Shown: positions 45,684 to 54,777 of the stretch, in pieces
Numbering within the stretch: the first letter of the stretch is position 1
Layout of the letters: each line of letters starts with the position of its first letter
Source of the DNA: Marinomonas posidonica_A
Lineage (GTDB): Bacteria > Pseudomonadota > Gammaproteobacteria > Pseudomonadales > Marinomonadaceae
Length of the DNA: 64,000 nucleotides
Direction of reading: 5' to 3'
NCBI RefSeq assembly: GCF_043643765.1
Contig: NZ_JBHZSP010000003.1
Location: forward strand, 62,001 to 126,000
Program-made: the position numbers and the translations under genes
Notes under the pieces: generated by a model
Databases searched by the model: none
What the model was told of the DNA's origin: nothing
Seen by the model: the letters and a program-made list of their open reading frames with translations, nothing else

Positions 45684-46136
45684 CTAGCGAATTTGATTTA
45701 ATAGGGTATCCATTCGATCGGGCTTAAGGGCCATTTTAGAGCGTAAACGGGGGGCTTTTTTGTTAATCAAAGCTCGGTTTTTAGCATCGCCAACTTGGAT
45801 CATACCGACCATGCCCATCATCAAATGTGGCGGGCAATAGTATAGGTGTACGCCTTCTGTATCAAGCGTGATGGTATAGGCTTTGTCCAAAGCAGATTTC
45901 CACTGTTCACTACCTTCAGGCACCACATAAGACTGAGCGTTATGACCGGAATGGTTGGGAAGAAAAGTGACTGTATCGCCAACTTGAGCGTGAATAAAAG
46001 CAGGCTCGAATATCATGCCACCTTGTTCTGCTGAACCATAATTTAGCATTTGAATTTGCCATTCTTTGGCATAAGCAGTGTGGCCGAATAGGGTGATGCT
46101 AAGCGTCATTATCACGGCGTCAAGTTTAGATCGCAT
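45684..46136 (-). CDS. Pseudoazurin-like exported cupredoxin
   Basis: 150-residue protein with a signal peptide (MRSKLDAVIMTLSITLFGHT, cleavage probably after AYA). The mature domain has the pseudoazurin layout: MLNYGSAEQGGMIFEPAFIH, then the copper His in NHSGHNAQSYVVPEG, and the loop YYCPPHLMMGMVGMI in which Cys-x2-His-x4-Met supply the other three type-1 copper ligands. It is a periplasmic one-electron carrier. A 30-residue basic tail follows the fold. Its first 11 bases overlap the ATPase gene, so it is embedded in the iron-siderophore transport operon, an unusual place for such a protein. Confidence 0.85.
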   Translation of the reverse strand: MRSKLDAVIMTLSITLFGHTAYAKEWQIQMLNYGSAEQGGMIFEPAFIHAQVGDTVTFLPNHSGHNAQSYVVPEGSEQWKSALDKAYTITLDTEGVHLYYCPPHLMMGMVGMIQVGDAKNRALINKKAPRLRSKMALKPDRMDTLLNQIR

Positions 46137-46962
46137 TGGCTATTCCTTTGGTTGATTGCGTGACTTTATTGTCTGGGTGTGCGTTTGCTTCTGCGCGGCT
46201 TCTACGTATGGTCCGTACGAAGGGTAGACCATGACTGTCTTTGGATATTTCAGCTTGAACGCTATACACATCTTTGATCAGCTCAGGAGTGAGAATTTCT
46301 TTCGGGTGGCCACTTTTCACCAATTGACCTCCTTTTAGCACCAACAAATTATCTGCATATTGAGCGGCCAGATTCAGGTCGTGTAACACCATTAAGGTCA
46401 CCCAGCCTTGTTGCTTAGTTTGTTCATCAAGGTGATCCAATAAAACATGCTGAAAGTGTAAGTCTAGAGCACTGACGGGCTCGTCTAACATGAGAATTTT
46501 GGGGTTCCGCATTAAGGCTTGAGCGAACAAAATCATCTGGCATTGACCACCGCTGAGTTTGTTTACTGAACGATTGGCCAAGTGCAACAGGCCGATTTTA
46601 TCTAACGCCGATAAGGCTTGCTCAATTAAGGCATCATCAAGTCGTAAACTCAGTGCGTCAAGTTGACCTAGCAAAACCACTTCCAACACGCTGAGCTCAA
46701 CATCCAGTCGGATATCTTGCGGCATGTAGCCGAAGAGTGTACGCCAAGCTGACACTTGTTTTGTTGATAACGCTTGATCAAAAAAACGTATGTCGCCAGA
46801 CTTGGCTTTAATATCGCCAAATAGGGTTTTTAGTAGAGTGCTTTTGCCTGTGCCATTCGGGCCAATGATGACGTTGACTTTACCCGGCTGAAGAGAAAAA
46901 GACATATCTTTTGCGAGCGTTAAAGTATCTAACGTGACATTGAGTTGATTTATCGTCAGCAT
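46126..46962 (-). CDS. Iron-siderophore ABC transporter ATP-binding protein
   Basis: 278-residue ABC ATPase of the FepC/FecE/FhuC type. Walker A is GPNGTGKSTLLKTLFGD; the signature is KLSGGQCQMILFAQ; Walker B is ILMLDEPVSALDLHFQ; the switch His is in LHDLNLAAQ. It powers import of the ferric siderophore with the FecCD permease encoded 3 bases upstream. The C-terminus extends about 20 residues past the usual end. Confidence 0.95.
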   Translation of the reverse strand: MLTINQLNVTLDTLTLAKDMSFSLQPGKVNVIIGPNGTGKSTLLKTLFGDIKAKSGDIRFFDQALSTKQVSAWRTLFGYMPQDIRLDVELSVLEVVLLGQLDALSLRLDDALIEQALSALDKIGLLHLANRSVNKLSGGQCQMILFAQALMRNPKILMLDEPVSALDLHFQHVLLDHLDEQTKQQGWVTLMVLHDLNLAAQYADNLLVLKGGQLVKSGHPKEILTPELIKDVYSVQAEISKDSHGLPFVRTIRRSRAEANAHPDNKVTQSTKGIANAI

Positions 46963-46965
46963 AAT

Positions 46966-48021
46966 CTAGCGCCTTTTTCCTAAAATTAACCAGAAGAAGA
47001 AAGGCACACCTATGATGGCGGTAACTATGCCAATGGGGAATAAAGCACCGGGAACGATGACTTTCGATAACACGGATGCACTGGACAGTAAAAAGGCACC
47101 AATCAAAAAAGACAGTGGGATGAAAAAACGTTGATCTTCGCCTACCAAAATTTTCGCAATATTGGGTGCCACAATACCAATAAAGCCGATGATACCGACA
47201 AAGCTAGTCACCGTAGCGGTCATTAAGGCGACGATAAAGAGGGTTTTGAGACGCAAGCGACTGACATTGACCCCCAAACTTTTTGCTCTTTCTTCCCCTA
47301 GACGTAACGCGGTGAGTTTCCACGCATCTTTTATCAAAAAGATCATGCAGACCAAAGTGACGCTTCCAACAATCAGCAGATTAGACCAAGACGCTTTAGA
47401 GAGACTGCCAAATAGCCAGAAAAGAATTTGCTGACTCAACTCTGGAGATGAAATGAATTGCACCAATGACAATAGAGATTGAAACAAAAATAGAAGGGCA
47501 ATACCGGCCAAAATCAGCTGTCCTGAGCTGATGTGTTGCATGGTTGCTAGGGCAAACAAGAAGGCTGCTGCTAGCATGCAGCAAACAAACGCGCCAAGAG
47601 GTACGGCCACATTTGCATTTAAACCAAGCGAGCCAACATACAAGATCATGGCGGCACCAAACCCGGCTGCCGCGGCCATACCTAAAGTATAAGGACTGGC
47701 CATGGGGTTGTTTAACAGGGTCTGCATTTCAGCACCACCTACCCCTAAAACACCACCAACGATGACCGCCATGATGGCAATGGGCAACCTTAGGTTTGTT
47801 ACTATGACTTCTGTAGTGGGATCAACGGGCGTGTCAAAACCTATGAGATGAAGCAGGGCGTTCGCTACTTCTTTGATGTTTAATAACGATGGGCCAGTGG
47901 CCACATCCAAAATGAAAGAGGTGATCAACACCACGAATAGGATACTCATAACAAACCAGCGACGTTGTTCAGAACGTCGCTGGTTTGAAATAGCATCAGA
48001 AAGTAAACCTGATGACTGCAT
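46966..48021 (-). CDS. FecCD family iron-siderophore ABC permease
   Basis: 351-residue permease with about nine to ten helices. Family motifs: LRLPIAIMAVIVGGVLGVGG near residue 75, NPMASPYTLGMAAAAGFGAA, and the C-terminal GFIGIVAPNIAKILVGEDQR coupling region. Only one permease gene is present, so the transporter is probably a homodimer, unlike the FepD/FepG pair. It follows the binding-protein gene by 34 bases. Confidence 0.95.
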   Translation of the reverse strand: MQSSGLLSDAISNQRRSEQRRWFVMSILFVVLITSFILDVATGPSLLNIKEVANALLHLIGFDTPVDPTTEVIVTNLRLPIAIMAVIVGGVLGVGGAEMQTLLNNPMASPYTLGMAAAAGFGAAMILYVGSLGLNANVAVPLGAFVCCMLAAAFLFALATMQHISSGQLILAGIALLFLFQSLLSLVQFISSPELSQQILFWLFGSLSKASWSNLLIVGSVTLVCMIFLIKDAWKLTALRLGEERAKSLGVNVSRLRLKTLFIVALMTATVTSFVGIIGFIGIVAPNIAKILVGEDQRFFIPLSFLIGAFLLSSASVLSKVIVPGALFPIGIVTAIIGVPFFFWLILGKRR

Positions 48022-48055
48022 AGTTAGAATACCGACTTAAATGTTAGGCGGTATA

Positions 48056-49156
48056 TTACTCCGAAAGTTGAACAGTAAAAGTACCAGTAGGGGTAACAGG
48101 TAGGTATTTCTTATAGAAATCCAGATAAGCTTGCTCAGGGTTTACGTTTTTGAACAGGTCTGGGTACATGGCTTTGGCCATGAATTGAGCCATAGAAGCA
48201 TCTAAAATGGTACGGGAAGCGCCTTGGTAAAGACCATAGACTTGATCATTTTCTACCGCTGGCATTTGCGCCCAGCCTGCACGTTTTGTGAAACCGGCTA
48301 AGCGTTGTTCCGCTAAATCACGATCAATACCTTGTCCCATTGGCAGAGCATCGCCTTTTACGCCAGACTCAGTACCTGTAATGAAGACCACTTGTGGTTT
48401 GGAAGCCAGCACTTGTTCTGGGTTCATTGGTCCCCACCATTCTACGAAGGGAGCGGCAATATTATCGCCTTGCAACATGGTTACCATGGCGCCCCACATG
48501 TTCTTACCGTAGGTAAAACTATATTGACTTGGTCCTTTGTTACCAAACTCGACGTAGGTACGTGGTTTCGGTAGCTTCGCTTCTTTAATGCGCTTGATAG
48601 TATTTTTAATGGTAGTTTGGTACTCGTTTGCGATTTGATCCGCGCGTTGTTCTTGACCTGTTAACTGACCAATAATCTGTGTGCTTTTTACGTGGCGTTC
48701 CAAGGTTTGTGCGTTGTAATCCACTACAACAATTGGAATACCAGCGTCTTCTAAGCGCTCAACATCCATTCCTAAGCCTTTGTATTGCCAATCGGATAAT
48801 AAAATAACGCTGGGTCTTAGGCTCACTACTTTTTCAATGGAAAACGTTTGCGCTTCCACTTCGCCCACATCTGGGATCTGTTTCAGTGAAGGACGGTAGT
48901 TGGTGTATAGATTCCAGCTAGCCGGACGCCAAGCTTCCCAAGTATCACGGGATAATCCGACCACATGATCAAAGGCTTTTTCTGTGCCTATCGCCATATA
49001 ATCTTCAGCATAAAACCCGAGGACAACTCGTTTAGCGGGTAAGTCAACTTCAACTTGTCTGTCTAAGACGTCATTAATAACCGTTACTTTTGCTTGGGCT
49101 GTAGCTGTCAATATGGACATTCCAAGAGCCATGGCAAGGAGGGAGCCGAGTTTCAT
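48056..49156 (-). CDS. Periplasmic iron-siderophore binding protein
   Basis: 366-residue type III (BtuF/FepB-like) binding protein with a signal peptide (MKLGSLLAMALGMSILTATA, cleavage probably after QAK or nearby). The mature start DVLDRQVEVDLPAKRVVLGF is characteristic. It contains IPDVGEVEAQTFSIEKVVSL followed by RPSVILLSDW, the usual ligand-lobe text. It delivers ferric siderophore to the FecCD permease. ATG 49156 has AAGGA about 9 bases upstream; a TTG 3 bases earlier is the only alternative. A weaker Fur-like site lies upstream at 49175-49193. Confidence 0.9.
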   Translation of the reverse strand: MKLGSLLAMALGMSILTATAQAKVTVINDVLDRQVEVDLPAKRVVLGFYAEDYMAIGTEKAFDHVVGLSRDTWEAWRPASWNLYTNYRPSLKQIPDVGEVEAQTFSIEKVVSLRPSVILLSDWQYKGLGMDVERLEDAGIPIVVVDYNAQTLERHVKSTQIIGQLTGQEQRADQIANEYQTTIKNTIKRIKEAKLPKPRTYVEFGNKGPSQYSFTYGKNMWGAMVTMLQGDNIAAPFVEWWGPMNPEQVLASKPQVVFITGTESGVKGDALPMGQGIDRDLAEQRLAGFTKRAGWAQMPAVENDQVYGLYQGASRTILDASMAQFMAKAMYPDLFKNVNPEQAYLDFYKKYLPVTPTGTFTVQLSE

Positions 49157-49174
49157 CAATGTGATCCTTTATTT

Positions 49175-49193
49175 GAGAATGATTTTCGCATGC
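49175..49193 (-). promoter_or_regulatory. Possible Fur box upstream of the binding-protein operon
   Basis: GAGAATGATTTTCGCATGC agrees with the 19-bp Fur consensus at 11 positions by my count, mainly in the left half. Weaker than the site on the other side of this gap. Confidence 0.4.
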
Positions 49194-49348
49194 GAATCTT
49201 ACTCAAATACGACTTTTTTTCAAGAAGTATTCATAGCGAGTACCAAAATGATGCTTATTGATAGGATATTGTCTAAAAAGTTTTCGCTTCCAGCCCCTCT
49301 GACCCTTACTTGCAGATTTTTTACATTGAATGACTGGTTTAATTAAAT

Positions 49349-49400
49349 GCAATTGATTATCATTCGCTGAATCATTATAGAGTTAATGATTCTCATTATT
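49349..49400 (+). promoter_or_regulatory. entC promoter with two Fur boxes
   Basis: TTGATT (49353-49358), 17-base spacer and TATAGA (49376-49381) form a sigma-70-like promoter. One Fur-type 19-mer (49349-49367, 13 of 19 consensus positions) covers the -35, and a better one, GTTAATGATTCTCATTATT (49382-49400, 15 of 19), lies right after the -10 and abuts the SD GGAGG. Iron repression of the DHB operon is strongly suggested. Confidence 0.75.
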
Positions 49401-49410
49401 GGAGGCTTTT

Positions 49411-50604
49411 ATGGATGTTGCTTTTCCGGACTATGATTATGATGCTGATCTTTTGTCGTCGTCAGACCAGCACAAAACCGATTTATTTTTATTCAATTCC
49501 AGTCAGAATTTGGTGCGAGCTAGAGGCGTGAGTCAAACACTAGAGACGCCTCTGTCAGCCAAGACCTTTCAACATGATGTTCAGAGAGTCTTTGACGCTG
49601 AAAAAATGAAAGGCATAGATAAGCCTATTTTAGTGGGGGCTATTCCATTTGATTTGGATCAACCATGTCACCTTTTAGCCCCTAAATGGTCTGAAAGAGT
49701 TAAGCCCTTCTCTGCTAATTTCCCAGCTTTTAAAGACAAAGATTTTGCACATCACGTTCTAAGCCATTCGTTTACACCAGATCACAATAGCTTCGTGAAA
49801 ATGATTGAAGAGGCTTTGGTGACACTTCGTCACGATGATTTGAAGAAGATCGTATTGTCAAAAACCTTAGATTTGACCCTTGATAAGTCCGTAGACATCC
49901 CTCGTTTATTAACCAATATCATGGGACAAAACCCGAATGCCTATCATTTTAGTGTGCCGCTTGAGACGGGCATTCTGATTGGCGCGAGCCCTGAGCTGTT
50001 AATCAGGAAAGAAGGTAACACGCTTTTTTCTAACCCGTTAGCAGGCTCTGCTAAGCGCAGCAAAGACCAGCAAGAGGATCGACGAATTTCACAAGCATTG
50101 CTGCAATCCAAGAAAGATCAATATGAACATCGTATTGTTGTGGATGCCATTCGTAGAGCACTAATTCCTATGGTTCAGTCAATGAAGTTAGAGGATCAGC
50201 CAAGTCTTATTTCCACTCCGACGATGTGGCATTTATCCACGCAAATTGAAGCCATATTAGCGAATGACTCAGAGATGAGTATTTTTGATGTGATCAAGCA
50301 ACTGCATCCAACACCAGCCATGTGTGGCACCCCTACAGGTTTAGCACATGACCACATTGCGGCACTAGAACCACATCAAAGAGGTTTCTTTAGTGGTTTG
50401 GTTGGTTGGTGTGATGCGCAGGGTAATGGTGAATGGGCCATTGCGATTCGCTGTGCTGAAGTGGCCAGTAACAAGGTGAGACTGTTTGCTGGTGCAGGTG
50501 TGGTACCGGATTCCTGTGTAGAAAGTGAATGGCGAGAAACCAGTGCAAAAATGCAAACCATGATTAATGCTTTTGGTATAAAGGATTTTAACAATGACAA
50601 TTGA
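49411..50604 (+). CDS. entC: Isochorismate synthase
   Basis: 397-residue chorismate-utilising enzyme that makes isochorismate, the first step to 2,3-dihydroxybenzoate. Visible family text: LKKIVLSKTLDLTLD, GILIGASPELLIRKEG, NPLAGSAKRSKDQQEDRRI and LHPTPAMCGTPTGLA, with the C-terminal WAIAIRCAEV and RLFAGAGVVPDSCVESEW containing the Mg-binding Glu. The ATG at 49411 follows GGAGG. Its last 11 bases overlap entE. Confidence 0.95.
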   Translation: MDVAFPDYDYDADLLSSSDQHKTDLFLFNSSQNLVRARGVSQTLETPLSAKTFQHDVQRVFDAEKMKGIDKPILVGAIPFDLDQPCHLLAPKWSERVKPFSANFPAFKDKDFAHHVLSHSFTPDHNSFVKMIEEALVTLRHDDLKKIVLSKTLDLTLDKSVDIPRLLTNIMGQNPNAYHFSVPLETGILIGASPELLIRKEGNTLFSNPLAGSAKRSKDQQEDRRISQALLQSKKDQYEHRIVVDAIRRALIPMVQSMKLEDQPSLISTPTMWHLSTQIEAILANDSEMSIFDVIKQLHPTPAMCGTPTGLAHDHIAALEPHQRGFFSGLVGWCDAQGNGEWAIAIRCAEVASNKVRLFAGAGVVPDSCVESEWRETSAKMQTMINAFGIKDFNNDN

Positions 50605-52216
50605 GTTTACAGCTTGGCCAGAAGAATTTGCGACAGCATACCGGGAAAAAGGTTACTGGACGGATCGTCCAATGACGGATTTGATCGATCATGCTCCTAA
50701 AGAGAGTCTCGCGGTTTTGTGTGGTGAGCGCCAATTTACCTACGCTGATTTATGCCAAAAGTCTCAGAACCTAGCCGGTTATTTGCATCATCTAGGTCTT
50801 AAAAAAGGTGACACAGCACTGGTGCAGTTGCCTAATATTGCTGAGTTTTATGTTGTCTTCTTTGCGTTGTTGCGAATTGGGGTCGTACCAGTTAATGCTC
50901 TATTTAGCCACAATGAAAATGAGTTGTCCGCTTACGCGAAACAGATCAAACCAAGCCTTGTTATCGCCAGCCAACAGCACAGGTTATTTGCAAATGATCA
51001 ATATTGGTTAACCCTGCAGCAGCAAGAGTCTAGCCTGAAGCACATTTTATTGGCTGGAACTGGCTGGGGGGCATCCTTGGATGAAGCAATGGCAACCTCG
51101 TCACAACAATTGGTTGACCACCCTAATGCACCAGACCAAGTGGCATTTTTCCAGCTCTCAGGTGGTAGTACAGGTACGCCAAAGCTGATTCCAAGAACCC
51201 ATAACGATTACTTTTTCAGCATACGTCGCAGTGTTGAAATATGTGAATTCTCCTCATTGACTGTGTATTTGTGCGCTTTACCTTGTGCTCATAACTTTCC
51301 CATGAGCTCTCCTGGTGCTTTCGGTGTGTTCCACGCTGGTGGCACTGTGGTGATGGCCCCTAATCCGGAAGCGAACGTCTGTTTTGATTTAATTGAACGA
51401 CATCAAGCCAATGTTGTGGCATTAGTGCCACCGGCGTTGGCTCTTTGGCTGCAAGTTGCTGTGGATCGGAAATCCTCTTTAACCTCTCTGTCTTTAGTTC
51501 AAGTAGGAGGGGCGAAGTTAAGTGAAAGCATTGCAAGACAAGTTCCCGAGACATTGGGTTGTCAATTACAGCAAATCTTAGGCATGGCTGAAGGTTTGGT
51601 GAATTACACCAGATTGGATGATGACTTTGAAACCATTGTTAAGACACAGGGTTACCCAATGTGCTCAATGGATGAAGTGAAAGTAATTGGGCTGAACGGC
51701 CACCCCGTTGCTCCTGGTGAAGAAGGTGAGTTGGTGACACGTGGGCCATACACCATTCGAGGCTATTACAAGGCACCAGAACACAATGCCAAAGTATTTG
51801 ATCGCGAGGGTTTTTACCACACGGGGGATTTGGTAAGCCAAGATACGAATGGGTATCTAACGGTTGTTGGTCGAGATAAAGATCAAATTAACCGTGGTGG
51901 TGAAAAAATAGCGGCAGAAGAAATCGAAAATCTATTACTTAAGCATGAACACATTTTACACAGCGCCCTTGTTGCTATGCCGGACAGTATTATGGGTGAA
52001 AAAACCTGTGCTTTTGTTGTGCCTAGGCATGATGGATCAAAGTTGAAAAGTGTACAACTGAGAAAGTTCTTAAGAGGGTTTGGTGTTGCTGATTATAAGG
52101 TGCCTGATCGCTTTGAATTCATCGATGCTTTACCGCTAACACCAGTAGGGAAACCTAATAAAGTGGCGTTACGAGACATTATTCGTCAGCGTCTTCAGTT
52201 AAATAATGTGTCATAA
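50594..52216 (+). CDS. entE: 2,3-dihydroxybenzoate--AMP ligase
   Basis: 540-residue stand-alone adenylation enzyme that activates DHB and loads it on the EntB carrier domain. Motifs: LSGGSTGTPKLIPRTHNDYF, the DHB-pocket segment CAHNFPMSSPGAFGVFHAGG with the Asn found in EntE/DhbE, GMAEGLVNYTRLDD, and the C-terminal lysine in LPLTPVGKPNKVALRD. Overlaps entC by 11 bases and is 10 bases from entB, so the four genes form one operon. Confidence 0.95.
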   Translation: MTIEFTAWPEEFATAYREKGYWTDRPMTDLIDHAPKESLAVLCGERQFTYADLCQKSQNLAGYLHHLGLKKGDTALVQLPNIAEFYVVFFALLRIGVVPVNALFSHNENELSAYAKQIKPSLVIASQQHRLFANDQYWLTLQQQESSLKHILLAGTGWGASLDEAMATSSQQLVDHPNAPDQVAFFQLSGGSTGTPKLIPRTHNDYFFSIRRSVEICEFSSLTVYLCALPCAHNFPMSSPGAFGVFHAGGTVVMAPNPEANVCFDLIERHQANVVALVPPALALWLQVAVDRKSSLTSLSLVQVGGAKLSESIARQVPETLGCQLQQILGMAEGLVNYTRLDDDFETIVKTQGYPMCSMDEVKVIGLNGHPVAPGEEGELVTRGPYTIRGYYKAPEHNAKVFDREGFYHTGDLVSQDTNGYLTVVGRDKDQINRGGEKIAAEEIENLLLKHEHILHSALVAMPDSIMGEKTCAFVVPRHDGSKLKSVQLRKFLRGFGVADYKVPDRFEFIDALPLTPVGKPNKVALRDIIRQRLQLNNVS

Positions 52217-52226
52217 GGGGAACAAT

Positions 52227-53126
52227 ATGAGCATTCTAACAATACCGTCTTATCCTATGCCGACTTCAGATACTTATCCCAACCAAAAAGTGAATTGGGT
52301 GTTAGAACCAAAGCGTGCGGTACTTTTGATTCATGACATGCAGGCGTATTTTTTACGTTTTTATGATGCAGAGTCTGAGTTGATCAAAACCCTTAAACAA
52401 AATCTGGCTGCGATTAAAGCTTACTGCCGAGCGAATGGCATTCCCGTTGTGTATACAGCGCAACCAAACAATCAAAAACCTGAAGATAGAGCTTTGCTTA
52501 ATGACATGTGGGGAAGTGGGTTAAATGATTTTCCTGAATTGCAGCATGTGGTTAAGGAGCTGACGCCAAGCGAACAAGATACAGTATTGGTGAAGTGGCG
52601 ATACAGTGCTTTCCACCGTTCTAATTTGCAGGAATTGATGGAAAGCTGGGGGCGTGATCAGCTATTGATCGGCGGAGTTTATGCACATATTGGCTGCATG
52701 ATGACTGCTGTAGATGCTTTTATGCGTGATATTCAACCCTTTATGATAGGTGATGCGTTAGCGGATTTTAGTGAAAGTGAACATTATCAAGCCCTAACTT
52801 ACACCGCTGGACGAGCGGGTAGAGTGATTTCCACCAATGAGGTATTGCTAGCAACCAGTGCTCGCTCAAGTGGTTTGCATTATGAGCAATTTAAAACGCA
52901 AATTCTGAGTTTATTAGACGAAGAAGAGCTTGAAGATTTTCAAGCAGATGATGAGTTGATTGATTATGGTTTGGATTCTATTCAAATTATGAATTTGGTT
53001 TCTCAATGGAAAGAATTGGGAATAGAGGTTTCCTTCCAAGAGTTGGCAACGGCAGCGACTTTAAATGCGTGGTGGGATCTACTGCAAACCAAAATGACAA
53101 CGAAACCAGTGGATGTCGTGAAATGA
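52227..53126 (+). CDS. entB: Isochorismatase with aryl carrier domain
   Basis: 299-residue two-domain protein. Residues 1-210 are the isochorismatase (LLIHDMQAYFLRFYD with the catalytic Asp; VKWRYSAFHRSNL with the Lys; YAHIGCMMTAVDAFM). Residues about 225-290 are the aryl carrier protein, with the phosphopantetheine Ser in DYGLDSIQIMNLVSQW. It hydrolyses isochorismate and carries DHB to an NRPS condensation domain. ATG 52227 follows AAGGGG. Confidence 0.96.
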   Translation: MSILTIPSYPMPTSDTYPNQKVNWVLEPKRAVLLIHDMQAYFLRFYDAESELIKTLKQNLAAIKAYCRANGIPVVYTAQPNNQKPEDRALLNDMWGSGLNDFPELQHVVKELTPSEQDTVLVKWRYSAFHRSNLQELMESWGRDQLLIGGVYAHIGCMMTAVDAFMRDIQPFMIGDALADFSESEHYQALTYTAGRAGRVISTNEVLLATSARSSGLHYEQFKTQILSLLDEEELEDFQADDELIDYGLDSIQIMNLVSQWKELGIEVSFQELATAATLNAWWDLLQTKMTTKPVDVVK

Positions 53127-53878
53127 GCCAACTCGATTTTACCGGAAAAACCGTTTGGGTGACGGGGGCTGGGCGAGGCATTGGCTTGGAAGTGGCAAAT
53201 CAATTTCTCAGTCTTGGTGCTAATGTCATTGGTTTCGACCTTGCGTTTGATGATGCATCCTATGAGTTTGAGTGCATTACATTGGACATTAGTGATGAAC
53301 AAAGGGTGAAAAGCCTTGTTGATCATGTGTTGCTTAAACATCCGGAGCTAGATGTGCTGGTAAATGCGGCTGGTATTCTGCGCATGGCCAGTGTGGAAGA
53401 GACAAGCTGGCAAGACTTTTCTGACTGCATAAATGTCAATGCGGGTGGGGCATTTTTAATGATTAAGCACACCATGGCACGTTTTAAGCAGCAAAAACAC
53501 GGCGCTATTGTCACAGTCAGTTCAAATGCAGCAAAAGTGCCAAGAGTAAATATGATGGCGTATTGTGCTTCAAAGGCCGCTTTGAGTTCGCTGAGTCACA
53601 CGGCTGGGTTAGAATTGGCGCCTTATGGTGTGCGTTGTAACTTGGTGTGCCCAGGCTCAACGGATACGCCGATGCAACGTCAGCTTTGGCAGGATGATCA
53701 AGCTGAAGCCAATACTATTAAGGGGTTTCCTGAGCAGTTTAAGTTAGGCATTCCGTTGGGGAAAATCGCGGCTCCAAGTGATATTGCTCAAGTGGTTGTG
53801 TTCTTTGCATCGCCAATGGCAAACCATATAACCATGCAAGATTTGGTGGTTGACGGTGGCGCAACCTTGAATGCTTAA
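53123..53878 (+). CDS. entA: 2,3-dihydro-2,3-dihydroxybenzoate dehydrogenase
   Basis: 251-residue short-chain dehydrogenase. NAD motif VWVTGAGRGIGLEVANQF, the NAAG segment in VNAAGILRMASVEE, catalytic Tyr-Lys in MMAYCASKAALSSLS, and the C-terminal DLVVDGGATLNA. It oxidises dihydro-DHB to 2,3-dihydroxybenzoate. The start at 53123 is set by the ATGA overlap with the entB stop; a longer frame reading back into entB is not real. Confidence 0.95.
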   Translation: MSQLDFTGKTVWVTGAGRGIGLEVANQFLSLGANVIGFDLAFDDASYEFECITLDISDEQRVKSLVDHVLLKHPELDVLVNAAGILRMASVEETSWQDFSDCINVNAGGAFLMIKHTMARFKQQKHGAIVTVSSNAAKVPRVNMMAYCASKAALSSLSHTAGLELAPYGVRCNLVCPGSTDTPMQRQLWQDDQAEANTIKGFPEQFKLGIPLGKIAAPSDIAQVVVFFASPMANHITMQDLVVDGGATLNA

Positions 53879-53901
53879 TCGGTTTCTTCAGAAACAGATT
53901 G

Positions 53902-53937
53902 AAATGCCCAATATATTTGTTATGTTGGGCATTTTTA
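53902..53937 (+). terminator. Terminator after entA
   Basis: ATGCCCAA (53904-53911) pairs with TTGGGCAT, followed by a T-rich tail. Ends the entCEBA operon before the phosphopantetheinyl transferase gene. Confidence 0.8.
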
Positions 53938-53951
53938 TTGGCTGTAACTAA

Positions 53952-54635
53952 GTGAAAAATAATAATCGAACTCGTATTCATTTCAAAGGACTGGGTGATG
54001 TTCTCGTTCATCATGTGTGTTTTAAGCAAGGTGATCTCATTGCCAATGAGCATACTTTTAACATCAAAAAGCCCAATGAATATGCTCGCTGGCGGTCAAA
54101 GCGAAAAGAAACCTATCTAGCCGGTCGACTTGCTGTTCAACTTGCTCAATCCTCACAAAATTTTCCGTTATTTGATGTTATTCGTGGCAATGATGGTGCG
54201 CCAATTTGGCCGACAAATTACATCGGGAGTATCTCTCATACGGATAATGAAGCGGTGGCAATTGTTGTTGAACCTGCTGAGTTGGCGATCAAGGGGATTG
54301 GGGTCGATATAGAGAGAGTGCAGAGTGCCGCTCAGTTACAAGATAGAGCGTTGATAGGAGAGCCCAAAGAATATGATCTACTAAGGAAAGCCGGTTTTGA
54401 TGAGAGTATGGCCATTTTAATCTTGTTCTCTTTAAAGGAAAGTGTCTACAAAGCACTCTATCCATACGTTAAGCGATATTTTGATTTCCTAGACGCTGAA
54501 TTGGTTGAGCTTGAAGAGCATCATTGTTGTATTCGAACAAAAGCGACGTTAAGTGATTCAGTGCCTGCAGGATTTTTGGTAAAGGCAAGGTATCAAATAC
54601 AGAATGCCAACTTATTGTCTGTCGCCTATTGGTAG
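53952..54635 (+). CDS. 4'-phosphopantetheinyl transferase (EntD/Sfp family)
   Basis: 227-residue PPTase. Family motifs: IGSISHTDNEAVAIVVEP (with the conserved His), IKGIGVDIERVQS (Mg ligands), and LFSLKESVYKALYPY (the FSxKES block). It transfers phosphopantetheine from CoA to the carrier domains of EntB and the two NRPSs, making them active. The GTG start at 53952 has no clear SD; the next possible starts are inside the conserved part. It comes just after the entA terminator, so it may have its own promoter or depend on read-through. Confidence 0.9.
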   Translation: MKNNNRTRIHFKGLGDVLVHHVCFKQGDLIANEHTFNIKKPNEYARWRSKRKETYLAGRLAVQLAQSSQNFPLFDVIRGNDGAPIWPTNYIGSISHTDNEAVAIVVEPAELAIKGIGVDIERVQSAAQLQDRALIGEPKEYDLLRKAGFDESMAILILFSLKESVYKALYPYVKRYFDFLDAELVELEEHHCCIRTKATLSDSVPAGFLVKARYQIQNANLLSVAYW

Positions 54636-54720
54636 GGCATAGGGAATGATTGGACGTTGATGATTGAACACTACAAATGTCCTGTTGATGGCGGTGGTGT
54701 CTAACAATAAAAGGAAGTAT

Positions 54721-54752
54721 AAAAAGACGAATCATGAGTGATTCGTCTTTTT
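54721..54752. terminator. Bidirectional terminator between the PPTase and TonB receptor genes
   Basis: AAAAAGACGAATCA (54721-54734), loop TGAG, TGATTCGTCTTTTT (54739-54752): a perfect 14-bp stem with A and T runs, serving both convergent genes. Confidence 0.92.
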
Positions 54753-54777
54753 ATTTGAGCTAATACCGCTAAGCGAA

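Noticed and set aside
53006..53122. Longer start for entA
   Set aside because: The extension reads through the carrier domain of entB in another frame; the ATGA overlap gives the proper start.
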